Shown: positions 24,632 to 33,547 of the stretch, in pieces
Numbering within the stretch: position 1 is the first letter of the stretch
How the letters are laid out: the number at the start of each line of letters is the position of its first letter
Assembly (NCBI GenBank): GCA_002497295.1
Contig: DANO01000033.1
Coordinates: forward strand, 1-37,081
Origin: Euryarchaeota archaeon UBA171
Lineage (GTDB): Archaea > Thermoplasmatota > Poseidoniia > Poseidoniales > Thalassarchaeaceae
DNA length: 37,081 bases
Direction of reading: 5' to 3'
Notes under the pieces: generated by a model
Database searches by the model: none
Told to the model about the DNA's origin: nothing
The model's input: the letters and a program-made list of their open reading frames with translations, nothing else
Translations under genes and position numbers: made by a program

Positions 24632-27600
24632 ATGAGGAGGAAGCAGACAGCCGCTTTCCTTGCCATCATCATGCTATCTAGCGTCCTCTTTCTCTCTCAA
24701 ACAAGGCCACAAAGTCCAGTCGGATCAACAGACCCAGACGATGCCACTGGTGGAGCGCCTGTTGCGGTAGACACCGATGAAGATCAAATTCCCGATGTCC
24801 ACGAAAGTGCCTTCGCAGAGCCCCTACTCATTTTCGATCCTCTGGGGGACGTCACAGTGCAAGGACTCGATCCGCTTGACTCAACAGACAATACTAGCGA
24901 TGCAGATCGAGATGGCGCCACAGCTCTACAGGAATTTTGCTGGCCTTATTCGCTGGAATCATGCTTTTCCACTAGGTTATCTTTGACAGGGAAGTCTCCT
25001 GAGGAAACTGAAAGTGGTTTTAGAGAGTATCTCGACCCCAGAAAAGCAGATACCGACGGGGATGGTCTACCTGATGGATTCGAAATAAGTATGTGCACTG
25101 ATGGAGGTGCAGGTTACATAGATCAATCTTCCACTGCTTGGACGTGTCTCTATTTCGACCCACTTGACCCTAGAGACTCCATAGAAGACCCAGATCAGTG
25201 CTTCGGCCTCCTTGAATGGGGTTGCGGAGATGGATTCGACTTCGATCGTGACGGAGACGTGGAGCCCGGCGAACGATTCACAAGTCCTGAAGAATACAGA
25301 TACTCCCAGCCAGATGGTTGGGTGGATGAGAGAGATGGGCTTTGGTGCCAAGGACCAATCCCTGGAATTGCTGATGGAGCATGTCAAACCTCTCAAGAAA
25401 GTGAAACAGGAATACCCGGGTGGCTCGGAAGCGATCCTCGGTATCCTGACTCAGACCACTATGTGATAGATGACGGCGTCGCAACGCCACTTGCCGTACG
25501 AGGAGACGGAATATCAGATGGTTGGGAGTATCATTACGGCCTTGATCCGAGAAATGCATCGGACGCCATAGTGGATCACGATATGGATGGTTGGGACTCA
25601 GATGGCGACGAATATGTCTCTCAAGATAGTTCAATTGCGACATCAAGATGGGGCGAGGCATTCAGTAGCTATGAGGAGTACCTGATCTCTATAGATGACG
25701 GATTCTCCGTTAGACCAGGTCTTCATTTAGCCTCCATAGAAAATCCTGATCAACCCTCTTTCTTAACAGAAATGTCCAATCCTTCTTTGGCTGACTCATC
25801 GATAGTCGTAGTCGAAGCAATCGATTCAGAAGGCATCGTTCTGATCGTCTCAAAATATGGAATTACAGTATTGGACCCACTCTCTGAATCGACCAAAATT
25901 TACGAGGGATTAGTGCAGGGAGAGATATCAGATGCAGAGGTGGCAACTCTCTCAGACGGTTCGAAGGCAGTAGTGGTGTCTACAAACTTCGGAATCACAG
26001 CAATATCCATATCAGGAGGAGAACTTAATTCTGATTCGGCCGTTTTCTTGGCCACAACACCCCTTCTTTCGATAAGTCCCCTGCCACCAATGGGTCCAGG
26101 TGCTATGATTTTATTCGGATCAGGCGGCTCTGTATTCAGCATAGTTGTTAATTCTGACAACGGTGCTCTGGGTATCGACGGATTAGAAAATATCGAGACT
26201 CTTGAACAGGCACTGTCAACCAAAAATGCCACTGGAACCGTCGCCCTCCACGTCGTCAGGCAAGGGGAGCCGCCAATACTTTTGGTTGGAACAGATACGG
26301 GTCTTATCCGATGGACCACAAGCGATCTCTCTGAAACGTTTGGATCACCACTATGGGTTTACGACGGTGAAAACGCAGAATCATTCGTCGGGATAGCAGA
26401 TCTTCTCAATACTTCGAAATCAGCCGTAGTCAACGTCCTTGAACTCGCAGGTATCTTGGATGCAAGCGGAAATATAGCGCAACTCACTGGTGTTTGGCTA
26501 GGTACCCCCTCCGGCATCCACATCATCGATCTCGATGATCTTGTGACAGAACCTGCTTACGCTATTTCGAATGACAGGATGTTCAATTCAGAATCATGGC
26601 TTTCAGGGGGCAACGATGTCCTGTCCATAGAGCAGATACCTGGAATGGTGCTGGTCGGATCAAGAGAAGGTATGTGGGCATTAGAGGGAGACGGCAGCGG
26701 AGTACTTGGGATGATAGATCCCCCTGTGAAAATGAATGGCCCAATTTCCGATATTGCATCATGGATGTCCGATGGCGAGAGATGGATAACTGCGGGACTT
26801 GAATCAGGACGCTACATGAATATCCTCCCAATCGACCCCACCTCTACGGATTCCGATTTCGACGGCATGCCTGATGGCTGGGAGTTCCATCACGGATTGG
26901 ATCCGACAAATCCCTTCGACGCGCCAAGAGATGCCGATCTCGATGGCTTCGATGTCGGAGGCCCATTCGGATTCCAGGCGCCTTGGACCAATCTAGACGA
27001 ATATCGCTATATCTCGATATCTGAAAATGGTTCAAACGGAACCGATCCTAGACTCACGGATAGTGACGGGGATGGTCTGACCGACGGTCAAGAGTATTGG
27101 GGGTGGTTCTACGACTCAACGCCTTTCCAATGCCACTATCTTTCAACAGGCGGCCCAGGAATCCCTGAGCAGATATGCGATGAGTCTGATGGCATACTTG
27201 CGAGACAGGTGCATCTCTCAGGCTGGTTGAACTCAGGTTCGGGCGGTGGTGCAGACGTCCCTACCGATCCGTCCAATCCCGATACCGACGGCGATGGGAT
27301 GCCGGATGGCTGGGAGATTGAGAACCGGAGATGGATAGGTGATTCATACACGGGCGGAAATACCTGGACATTGGACCCATTGGACCCGAGTGATGCGGAT
27401 GAAGACGCAGATGGCGACGGCCTGACTAATGGGTGCGAATATCGATGGTCCGTGCTGCTCGAGACCGTGAGGGAAAATGGTCTGGTGACTCATGGCGAAT
27501 CAGCCGAAAGTGCGGCATCATGGGTCGCTACGGATCCGAATCTGGTAGATTCGGATGGCGACACCCTTCCAGACGGGTGGGAGGCTAGGTATGCATGTTC

Positions 27601-30373
27601 TTGGAATTTGGCTAATGCCGGAATCAACCCTCTCAACGGGAGTGATGCACTGGGTAATCCTGATGGAGATGGATATGACGTTGATGGAGACGGAATGCTC
27701 GCTCCCGAGGAGCAATTCGTAAATTGGCTAGAATATCATCTAAGATCGGAAATACTCGTCGGAGGGTCATGGACATCAGTATCAAATCTCCCTGAAGGCT
27801 TCGATACCTGGATTTTCAATGCATCAGAACAGATTAGCGATCCTCAGGCCTCATTCGGGGAATTGGCAAGTACAGAAGTCACGAGCCTTCTGGCCGGGAT
27901 AACAGAACTCGATACTGGCTCCTCTGACCCTGTCTCCCCAGACTCTGACTCCGATGGGATGCCGGACGGATGGGAAGCATACCATGCAAGATGGGCTGTC
28001 TTCGATGAGCGTTGGACCCTCAATCCGGTAAATGGGAACGACGACGCTGGTGATCCGGACGGCGACGGACTCACCAACTGGGAGGAGTATAGCAGCATAC
28101 CCGGGAATATGAGTGAGATCGACTCTCTTGTGACCTCTCCACAATTCTACCTCCTCAGCAATGGGGGCGACTGGATACCGACCCCATGGCTAACAGCCGA
28201 CTCCATAATTTCCTTCGGAGAAGCAGCTAGATCAATCAATCAAGACAGCCCTCTGACAGCCGATCCAAACAACCCCGACACCGATGGTGACGGACTACTC
28301 GACGGGGTGGAGATGATATTCACCAAATGGAATTACGATGCTGAAACATGGACTCTAAATCCACTTGTGCCGTCTGACGGATATTTCGATTCAGATAGGG
28401 ACGGATTAACCGACCTTGTAGAACTCAATCTCACTAATACGAATCCTGCCAATGGCGCTCTCGCTCCACCGGATGCACCCAGATTCCACGAGGAAGCGAC
28501 CACATTAGATGCACTTGAGTCCATGAATCGGGTTTACAGGGTCTTGTTCACGAAACAAGGTAGGGCGCATATTGCAATCTCCCAATTCAATGAATGGCAA
28601 TCAAGCGGCCTCATGCGACCACTCCTGGAAGCGCTAATGGGCGTGTCTGACCCCAGTGAAGACGACACTGATCGCGATGGGATGAGTGATGGTTACGAAT
28701 ATTGGTTCACAGAGTGGGATTTGGAGTCAAATGAGTGGACGATCAATCCACTTACTTCCACGGATGTTGAAAGGGACTCTGACGGGGACTCTTGGGATTG
28801 TAATGGTGACGGCCTGATATCCCCTTCCGAGTCTTTTCATAACCTTGCTGAATACGAGTCTAGAGTATATGGCAAGCTCCTTGCCATAGATACAATCCCC
28901 TCCGGCCTTGGTACAGTTTCCTATGGGTCCGATGCGATTGCTGCACTTCAGTATGAGGCTGGCCTGTCTGAAAATGACTCCATCGATGAGATGTACAACA
29001 TATTTGCAACTAAGTCCGAAGAATCCTTCGAAAGGATGGGCCTGATCAACTCATTCGATCCTGATAGTTTCAATCGCACTCTGCTGGGCATAAGCGATCC
29101 GACACATGACGATTCAGATATGGACGGACTTCCCGATGGATGGGAATACTGCTACTCTATTTTTGGACACTGGTTACCTCTCCCAGAGGGACAGCTTAGA
29201 TGGTCATTGAACCCACTAAATCCTCTAGATGGCGCTTATGATCCCGATTCTGATGGCTGGTACGATCGAACATCAGAGGATTCCCCAGCAGAGCAAGGCG
29301 TATGGGCTGACCGTGTATTCCAATCCGCCAACTTTTCCGAGCAAATCGGATTCGGGAACTCGCCACTACTATTCACGAACTCAATGGAATTCGGTAATGG
29401 CACACTCCCGCTTTCCAACGATTCGGACTCCGACTCCGTATTGATGGAACCCATCTTCGGAATCGATGGCTCAGTCTTAGATTACCTTCAAAATTACAAC
29501 CTTTCTGATGGTCGTGAGATACTCAAGTATGGCACAAATGCTCTAGATAATGATACTGATGGGGATATGTTGCCTGATTACTATGAGTATCATATGGGTT
29601 GGAATGAGATGAATGACAACTGGTCCTCATTGATGCAGATTGAAGTGGTCTGGCAACAGATATCTTCCAATAGCTGGAAACCTGTGAATATCAATGGCGG
29701 CGCTATCTCAAGACCAATTTTGAACTGGACTTGGTTCACTCTCGATGCGACAGATGCATCGGATGTAGGCGGCGATGCTGATCGGGATGGAGACTATGAT
29801 TGCGGGTCAGGGGCCTGTCAATACGTGCCATACACAAATTTCCAGGAATATTTCGGAATAGTGAATGCCACACTTTCCTCGCCCGCACTCGTTCGATCTG
29901 CACCCCTATTCGACTGTAGGGGCGATCCCGTTGAAGAGGGTTGGCAGTTCAGGGAGGTGGTCCTCGGCTTATGCGGCCAGACATCATCGCTTTCTTCGAA
30001 CTACTTCAGGATGAATCGAATCAGTATGAGCGACCGACTGTATGCGTTAATTGTGGACGATAACGATGCAGGGTACACTCAGATAGACACCAGCAATGAC
30101 GAGGTCCTACTCAGCGGCAATTGGACAGATTCTTACAACCGTTTTGCAGGGGATGAATTCCATCTCCCCAATATAGGTCTTGGAGAGTACCCATACGGTT
30201 GGTGGTTGTTAGATTTCGATGGCGATTCAATAGCCGATGGAACAGATCCGACGAATTGGGATACTGATGGAGACTGGCTGAATGATCGTTTTGAGATTGC
30301 TGACGATTTACTCGACGGCATCAGGGGGAATTCCGGCTCCCCCATCAGGTATGATGACAGATCTGTGCCATGA
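24632..30373 (+). CDS. Giant secreted protein with thrombospondin-3-like Ca-binding repeats and an inserted beta-propeller-like domain
   Basis: Protein of 1913 residues from the ATG at 24632. MRRKQTAAFLAIIMLSSVLFL is followed closely by an Ala/Ser-free polar region, which fits a signal peptide or N-terminal anchor. About a dozen repeat units carry Asp-rich loops of the type DTDGDGMPDGWE, DSDSDGMPDGWE and DSDRDGLTD, known from thrombospondin type 3 and related calcium-binding modules. Many are followed by a W-x-L-N-P-L motif and a second loop with DGLTNxxEY. Between about residues 372 and 729 the Asp loops stop. A beta-rich part with propeller-like strands takes over (GIVLIVSKYGITVLDP, AVVVSTNFGITAIS, PILLVGTDTGLIRW, MVLVGSREGMWALEG). 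I see no C-terminal TM. A calcium-stiffened adhesin, stalk or hydrolase scaffold is possible. The stop overlaps the start of the next gene in ATGA. Confidence 0.87.
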   Translation: MRRKQTAAFLAIIMLSSVLFLSQTRPQSPVGSTDPDDATGGAPVAVDTDEDQIPDVHESAFAEPLLIFDPLGDVTVQGLDPLDSTDNTSDADRDGATALQEFCWPYSLESCFSTRLSLTGKSPEETESGFREYLDPRKADTDGDGLPDGFEISMCTDGGAGYIDQSSTAWTCLYFDPLDPRDSIEDPDQCFGLLEWGCGDGFDFDRDGDVEPGERFTSPEEYRYSQPDGWVDERDGLWCQGPIPGIADGACQTSQESETGIPGWLGSDPRYPDSDHYVIDDGVATPLAVRGDGISDGWEYHYGLDPRNASDAIVDHDMDGWDSDGDEYVSQDSSIATSRWGEAFSSYEEYLISIDDGFSVRPGLHLASIENPDQPSFLTEMSNPSLADSSIVVVEAIDSEGIVLIVSKYGITVLDPLSESTKIYEGLVQGEISDAEVATLSDGSKAVVVSTNFGITAISISGGELNSDSAVFLATTPLLSISPLPPMGPGAMILFGSGGSVFSIVVNSDNGALGIDGLENIETLEQALSTKNATGTVALHVVRQGEPPILLVGTDTGLIRWTTSDLSETFGSPLWVYDGENAESFVGIADLLNTSKSAVVNVLELAGILDASGNIAQLTGVWLGTPSGIHIIDLDDLVTEPAYAISNDRMFNSESWLSGGNDVLSIEQIPGMVLVGSREGMWALEGDGSGVLGMIDPPVKMNGPISDIASWMSDGERWITAGLESGRYMNILPIDPTSTDSDFDGMPDGWEFHHGLDPTNPFDAPRDADLDGFDVGGPFGFQAPWTNLDEYRYISISENGSNGTDPRLTDSDGDGLTDGQEYWGWFYDSTPFQCHYLSTGGPGIPEQICDESDGILARQVHLSGWLNSGSGGGADVPTDPSNPDTDGDGMPDGWEIENRRWIGDSYTGGNTWTLDPLDPSDADEDADGDGLTNGCEYRWSVLLETVRENGLVTHGESAESAASWVATDPNLVDSDGDTLPDGWEARYACSWNLANAGINPLNGSDALGNPDGDGYDVDGDGMLAPEEQFVNWLEYHLRSEILVGGSWTSVSNLPEGFDTWIFNASEQISDPQASFGELASTEVTSLLAGITELDTGSSDPVSPDSDSDGMPDGWEAYHARWAVFDERWTLNPVNGNDDAGDPDGDGLTNWEEYSSIPGNMSEIDSLVTSPQFYLLSNGGDWIPTPWLTADSIISFGEAARSINQDSPLTADPNNPDTDGDGLLDGVEMIFTKWNYDAETWTLNPLVPSDGYFDSDRDGLTDLVELNLTNTNPANGALAPPDAPRFHEEATTLDALESMNRVYRVLFTKQGRAHIAISQFNEWQSSGLMRPLLEALMGVSDPSEDDTDRDGMSDGYEYWFTEWDLESNEWTINPLTSTDVERDSDGDSWDCNGDGLISPSESFHNLAEYESRVYGKLLAIDTIPSGLGTVSYGSDAIAALQYEAGLSENDSIDEMYNIFATKSEESFERMGLINSFDPDSFNRTLLGISDPTHDDSDMDGLPDGWEYCYSIFGHWLPLPEGQLRWSLNPLNPLDGAYDPDSDGWYDRTSEDSPAEQGVWADRVFQSANFSEQIGFGNSPLLFTNSMEFGNGTLPLSNDSDSDSVLMEPIFGIDGSVLDYLQNYNLSDGREILKYGTNALDNDTDGDMLPDYYEYHMGWNEMNDNWSSLMQIEVVWQQISSNSWKPVNINGGAISRPILNWTWFTLDATDASDVGGDADRDGDYDCGSGACQYVPYTNFQEYFGIVNATLSSPALVRSAPLFDCRGDPVEEGWQFREVVLGLCGQTSSLSSNYFRMNRISMSDRLYALIVDDNDAGYTQIDTSNDEVLLSGNWTDSYNRFAGDEFHLPNIGLGEYPYGWWLLDFDGDSIADGTDPTNWDTDGDWLNDRFEIADDLLDGIRGNSGSPIRYDDRSVP

Positions 30374-30858
30374 ATGAGGAAGACGGCATGGACGAGAATA
30401 TTCGAATTCCGGGGACCGATCAACCCGTCGCGGAAAGGATACTTTTCATCCATGAAAATATGGTGTCATTCGTCAAACAATACGGCATGCCCGTAGTCGA
30501 GGTTGCACTGGTGCTTTCGAAGTACATCAGGATCATCAGCCTCGAACTCAAGAATATAGCCGAATCAGCCAATGAAGAACTGCCAGAGCACCTTCTGAAA
30601 CCAATGTCTCTGGAAGATGATATGCAGGCCCCGTTAATCGACTCATTTCCGTTAGATCGTCTGCTGGGCTCTCTCGATGAAGATAGGATGGACATTCTCG
30701 ATACGCTGATGCGTACGGCGATTAACTCCGTAGAGGCTCCATTTGCATCCGTGCTCGCACTCCTCAGGGACTGGGAGAGATTAGTCAGAACCCAACTCTC
30801 TACGTCTCGAAGCCCTGGTCATCTATTCAGCCCAATCGAGCTCCCGGAGACATTCTAG
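30370..30858 (+). CDS. Small helical protein translationally coupled to the giant repeat protein
   Basis: Protein of 162 residues with unknown function. The ATG overlaps the stop of the previous gene (ATGA at 30370-30373), which usually means cotranscription and translational coupling. The sequence is acidic, lacks a signal peptide and TM helix, and is predicted mostly helical by eye (long amphipathic stretches such as VVEVALVLSKYIRIISLELKN and LDTLMRTAINSVEAPF). No family motif was recognised. A second in-frame ATG lies at 30388. Being cytoplasmic and coupled to a secreted protein, it might serve as a chaperone, a regulator or simply an operon passenger. The end is one base from the stop of the convergent gene. 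Confidence 0.72.
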   Translation: MNEEDGMDENIRIPGTDQPVAERILFIHENMVSFVKQYGMPVVEVALVLSKYIRIISLELKNIAESANEELPEHLLKPMSLEDDMQAPLIDSFPLDRLLGSLDEDRMDILDTLMRTAINSVEAPFASVLALLRDWERLVRTQLSTSRSPGHLFSPIELPETF

Positions 30859-30859
30859 T

Positions 30860-31192
30860 CTAACGGGCCGAACTTCTGGATACTATGCCATTCGATACCC
30901 ACCAGGAGTCAATGATGGACCAGATGTAGATTAGAGGCCAAAGGACAATTGTGAGTATGAGCGGCAGTTGGAGTATGAACCACCAGGCGCCCTTCTTATG
31001 TTGCCTGTTGAAGTGCTGTCCGAGATAGAGGAACGGAATCATGGCAAGCAGCGTAGAGAACACGGGCCTTAATGCGCCCCATGGGCCGATACCCCCGCTC
31101 AACTCGTTCCAGATTGCCCTCATGACTCCCAAGGGAGACGCTCTTCCAGGCCCTTTCGGGTCCATTGTGACTGCAAGCTCGCCGGATGCCAT
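30860..31192 (-). CDS. Small two-TM membrane protein, unknown function
   Basis: Protein of 110 residues. After about 40 polar residues it has a hydrophobic segment (PVFSTLLAMIPFLYLG), a short basic loop (HFNRQHKKGAWW) and a second long hydrophobic segment (ILQLPLILTIVLWPLIYIWSIIDSWW). The loop-plus-WSIID pattern resembles small TM2-like or DUF-type membrane proteins, but I cannot name a family. The ATG at 31192 has a TATA-like box centred 27-28 bp upstream that also serves the divergent Pcp-Nudix gene. An alternative ATG is at 31165. Confidence 0.68.
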   Translation of the reverse strand: MASGELAVTMDPKGPGRASPLGVMRAIWNELSGGIGPWGALRPVFSTLLAMIPFLYLGQHFNRQHKKGAWWFILQLPLILTIVLWPLIYIWSIIDSWWVSNGIVSRSSAR

Positions 31193-31215
31193 GCCCTACG
31201 GGCCTAGCGACTCGA

Positions 31216-31223
31216 CAAATATG
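31216..31223. promoter_or_regulatory. Single AT-rich box positioned for two divergent genes
   Basis: CAAATATG reads as CATATTTG on the other strand. Its centre is about 28 bp from the plus-strand ATG at 31248 and about 27-28 bp from the minus-strand ATG at 31192. No other TATA-like element lies in the 55-bp spacer. The plus-strand gene also has GGGAGG (31236-31241) six bases before its ATG. Confidence 0.42.
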
Positions 31224-31247
31224 TGATGCAACCTCGGGAGGCCAGAC

Positions 31248-32261
31248 ATGCAGATTCAACCCCCTAGTCGGAAGCGACCAATATTAGTAACCGGATTCGA
31301 GCCATTCGATGGTATGCATGCTAACCATTCGTGGGATATTGCAAGAGCAATAGCCGAGGAAATGGGGTCTGAGGGAGTCATATGCAAACTTCTCCCCGTT
31401 GATGAGGAGGGGTCTAAGATATCTTCACGAGCAATCAAGTTAGGAGTCTATTCAGGAGTTCTTCATCTTGGTATAGCGATGGACAGGAAGAGAGTTTGCA
31501 TAGAGATCCGAGCCAAGAACAAATATGACATTGGTAGAATAGATAATTCAGGTAGAATTTTGGGTATGGAAAAAATAGTTCATGGAGCTCCAGATAATAT
31601 TGCTACGACTTTGAGTAGACACGTCCTGAACGAATGTATCGAGGAGTCGGAAGACTTAGTCCTGAGTTCTGAATGTGGCGGATATATCTGCAATGAGACC
31701 TACTTCAGGTCATTGAATTCCGTATTGGAATCAGATATGCGTGTGGGGGGAAGGCCTCTTCCTGTTCTTTTCATACACCTTCCCCCAACTGGTCTATTAC
31801 CCCTTGATCGTCAAATAAAGGTCGTTTCAGATATCGCAGAAGCAATTTCGACACCTCCTTCTATGTTGGTGGTGGGGGCCCTTCTAAGAGATTCATCCGG
31901 CCGAATATTGTCTTGTAGGAGGCCCCCTGGAGACCAATGGTCTGGATGGTGGGAATTTCCCGGGGGGAAAGTGGCGGAAGGAGAGACTCTCATGGATGCT
32001 GTGTCTAGAGAAGTTAATGAAGAACTTGGAATCCAAATAACGCCTGGAGAAGAGGTAGCCAGGGAATTCTACAGATACGAAGATCGTGCTGTGGATCTAA
32101 GAATAATTGATTGTGGCGTGATAGACTCAGACTCAATCACCCTTATCGAACACGATGAATCTGCTTGGCTAGACAGAGAAGATCTCAATGAGGTAAAGTG
32201 GCTTCCTGCCGATGCCCCAATTATCGAAGCCTGGATGGCCAATGGTCTTCCCAGATCATAA
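31248..32261 (+). CDS. Pyroglutamyl-peptidase I (C15) fused to a Nudix hydrolase
   Basis: Protein of 337 residues in one uninterrupted frame. Residues about 10-203 match pyrrolidone-carboxylate peptidase, which removes N-terminal pyroglutamate. They include LVTGFEPFDG at the start and the probable triad Glu86 (aligned to the ERVAIN glutamate by spacing from GIAMDR), Cys148 (CGGYICNETYF) and His177 (VLFIHLPPTG). Residues about 205-337 are a MutT-like Nudix domain with WWEFPGGKVAEGET and a complete Nudix box (Gly240 to Ile262, REVNEELGI). The Nudix half is closest in style to MutT/CTP-pyrophosphohydrolase enzymes. The linker is only a few residues. Pcp and Nudix activities have no obvious common substrate. 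The stop overlaps the end of the convergent gene by six bases. Both halves keep their active residues, so both are probably functional. Confidence 0.9.
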   Translation: MQIQPPSRKRPILVTGFEPFDGMHANHSWDIARAIAEEMGSEGVICKLLPVDEEGSKISSRAIKLGVYSGVLHLGIAMDRKRVCIEIRAKNKYDIGRIDNSGRILGMEKIVHGAPDNIATTLSRHVLNECIEESEDLVLSSECGGYICNETYFRSLNSVLESDMRVGGRPLPVLFIHLPPTGLLPLDRQIKVVSDIAEAISTPPSMLVVGALLRDSSGRILSCRRPPGDQWSGWWEFPGGKVAEGETLMDAVSREVNEELGIQITPGEEVAREFYRYEDRAVDLRIIDCGVIDSDSITLIEHDESAWLDREDLNEVKWLPADAPIIEAWMANGLPRS

Positions 32262-32744
32262 TCTCCGAGTATCTATCCACTCCGTCGAACTTCCGTCCTC
32301 GTTCATTGCAAGATCGTCACCCGGCCGCCTGGGGACACTGTCTCTCCCCGGGTGGTCTGTCAAATTCGTAAGGTAGCCATCGAGATCATTTTCCTTTATC
32401 GTTATGTCAATTGTCCCCCCAGGGGGAATCTCATCGACTACGAAGGAGCATTTGCCTGCCGATGCAGCTTGTCTGGAGAGGGAGAATGTCGATATTTCAC
32501 CATCAGATTTCAAGGTCATCGCATCGAGGGCGGTGTCCAAGATCTTATGATTTCGGACCTCTTCTATCATTGTATCTAAGCTCTCGACATTCGAAACAAG
32601 CCTGATTGATGGGGAATTGGTGGGAAAGATCCCCCTCTCCGGCACATTCCCCGGAGACCAGTCTGGGAACATCCTACGAACCGCATCAAGAACCAAATCA
32701 GGACGCTCATGATTCAACAAGGTGGTCGCGACAACAATTTCCAT
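32256..32744 (-). CDS. UPF0201-family protein (archaeal RNA-binding-like, PF01877)
   Basis: Protein of 162 residues from the ATG at 32744. The pattern of the archaeal UPF0201 family is visible: an N-terminal strand and helix (VVATTLLNHERPDLVLDAVRRMFP), a central helix with RNHKILDTALDAM, the conserved SRQAASAGKCSFV, and a terminal GTIDITIKENDL strand with DGYLTNLTDHPGRD. The family resembles ribosomal protein L5-like folds and is assumed to bind RNA; its exact function is unknown. An ATG at 32756 is four codons upstream. A TATA-like TGTATGAC about 23 bp before 32744 favours the shorter form. A C-terminal extension of about 25 residues (from PRRPGDD) goes beyond the family core. Confidence 0.85.
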   Translation of the reverse strand: MEIVVATTLLNHERPDLVLDAVRRMFPDWSPGNVPERGIFPTNSPSIRLVSNVESLDTMIEEVRNHKILDTALDAMTLKSDGEISTFSLSRQAASAGKCSFVVDEIPPGGTIDITIKENDLDGYLTNLTDHPGRDSVPRRPGDDLAMNEDGSSTEWIDTRRL

Positions 32745-32825
32745 TGTCACCCCCATGTGCTAGTCATACATCACACCTATGCGAGGACAGGTGACATTCA
32801 TGTCGAAAGTTGCAGGCCAGCTACC
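32745..32825. promoter_or_regulatory. Divergent promoter region between UPF0201 and zinc-ribbon protein genes
   Basis: On the minus strand TGTATGAC (about 32763-32770) lies about 23 bp before the ATG at 32744. On the plus strand CATTCATG (32795-32802) is centred about 27 bp before the ATG at 32826. Both are weak matches to an archaeal TATA box; the spacing is the main argument. Confidence 0.3.
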
Positions 32826-33494
32826 ATGGCCGGACGGTCCTTCCCGATCATGTTCGGACTTCTGCTCACTCCAACCATCATTCTTCTCGTCGTCAGAATG
32901 TCCCTTCCAGTCGTTGATTCAATATTGGTTTCTGACAGAAATACACTTATCGGGATTCATGCCTCTGCTGGCCTAATCGGCCTGATTCTTGCGAGTAGAG
33001 GTACTAGAAATAAGGACCATGAATTTCTAAGATCAGGTGCTATAGATCGATTAAGTCGGACATATGAGCTTGAAGACAGGGGCCTTTGGTCTCGTGCAGA
33101 TGAGGCACTGGCCCGACTGGAACGTCGAAACAACAAGAAGAACACGATCCAAATGTCAGGCGGGGTTTCCAGCATTAACGCGGAGTCAAGAGAGCTAGAT
33201 ATCGGCGATGAAGAGCCCGGGGATATACGCGTATCAGGGGTAGAGGTATCAACAGACACCGCCGAGGAACAAAATCTGTTGGAATCTGAAAAGAAACCCA
33301 TTATTCAGCGAAAATCGAGAGGAATTTCTGCATGGCTCGATAGAAGGGCCGAGAGAGTAGCCAGGAAACGACTTGAGAAGATAAGGTCAAAAAAATCTGA
33401 AAATAGTGCGATGGCTACCGTCTCATGCAAATCATGCGGATCCACATCACCCTACGGTACTTCATACTGCACTACTTGCGGGTCTTTGCTGTGA
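32826..33494 (+). CDS. Two-TM membrane protein with C-terminal zinc ribbon
   Basis: Protein of 222 residues from 32826; the frame opens at 32709 but that part overlaps the divergent gene and reads like non-coding sequence. Two hydrophobic segments (about 7-25 and 40-57) are followed by a charged cytoplasmic region with a basic helical stretch (DRRAERVARKRLEKIRSKK). The final 22 residues form a zinc ribbon with CKSC and CTTC (Cys201, 204, 215, 218). Such short ribbons act in protein or nucleic-acid contacts. The function is unknown. dnaJ starts 53 bp downstream on the same strand, so cotranscription is possible. Confidence 0.78.
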   Translation: MAGRSFPIMFGLLLTPTIILLVVRMSLPVVDSILVSDRNTLIGIHASAGLIGLILASRGTRNKDHEFLRSGAIDRLSRTYELEDRGLWSRADEALARLERRNNKKNTIQMSGGVSSINAESRELDIGDEEPGDIRVSGVEVSTDTAEEQNLLESEKKPIIQRKSRGISAWLDRRAERVARKRLEKIRSKKSENSAMATVSCKSCGSTSPYGTSYCTTCGSLL

Positions 33495-33547
33495 CGCCTG
33501 CGTCGGATTGAAAGAGCCCTCCCGCGAGGCATCGCTGGGAATGCTGC

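Noticed and set aside
24632..30373. Asp-rich repeats considered as a CRISPR-like or DNA-level tandem repeat
   Set aside because: The repetition is at protein level with divergent codons and irregular spacing; no near-identical direct DNA repeats with uniform spacers were seen.
31840..31870. Possible frameshift joining separate pcp and Nudix genes
   Set aside because: The reading frame is continuous, both domains are complete and there is no stop, start or ribosome-binding signal at the junction.
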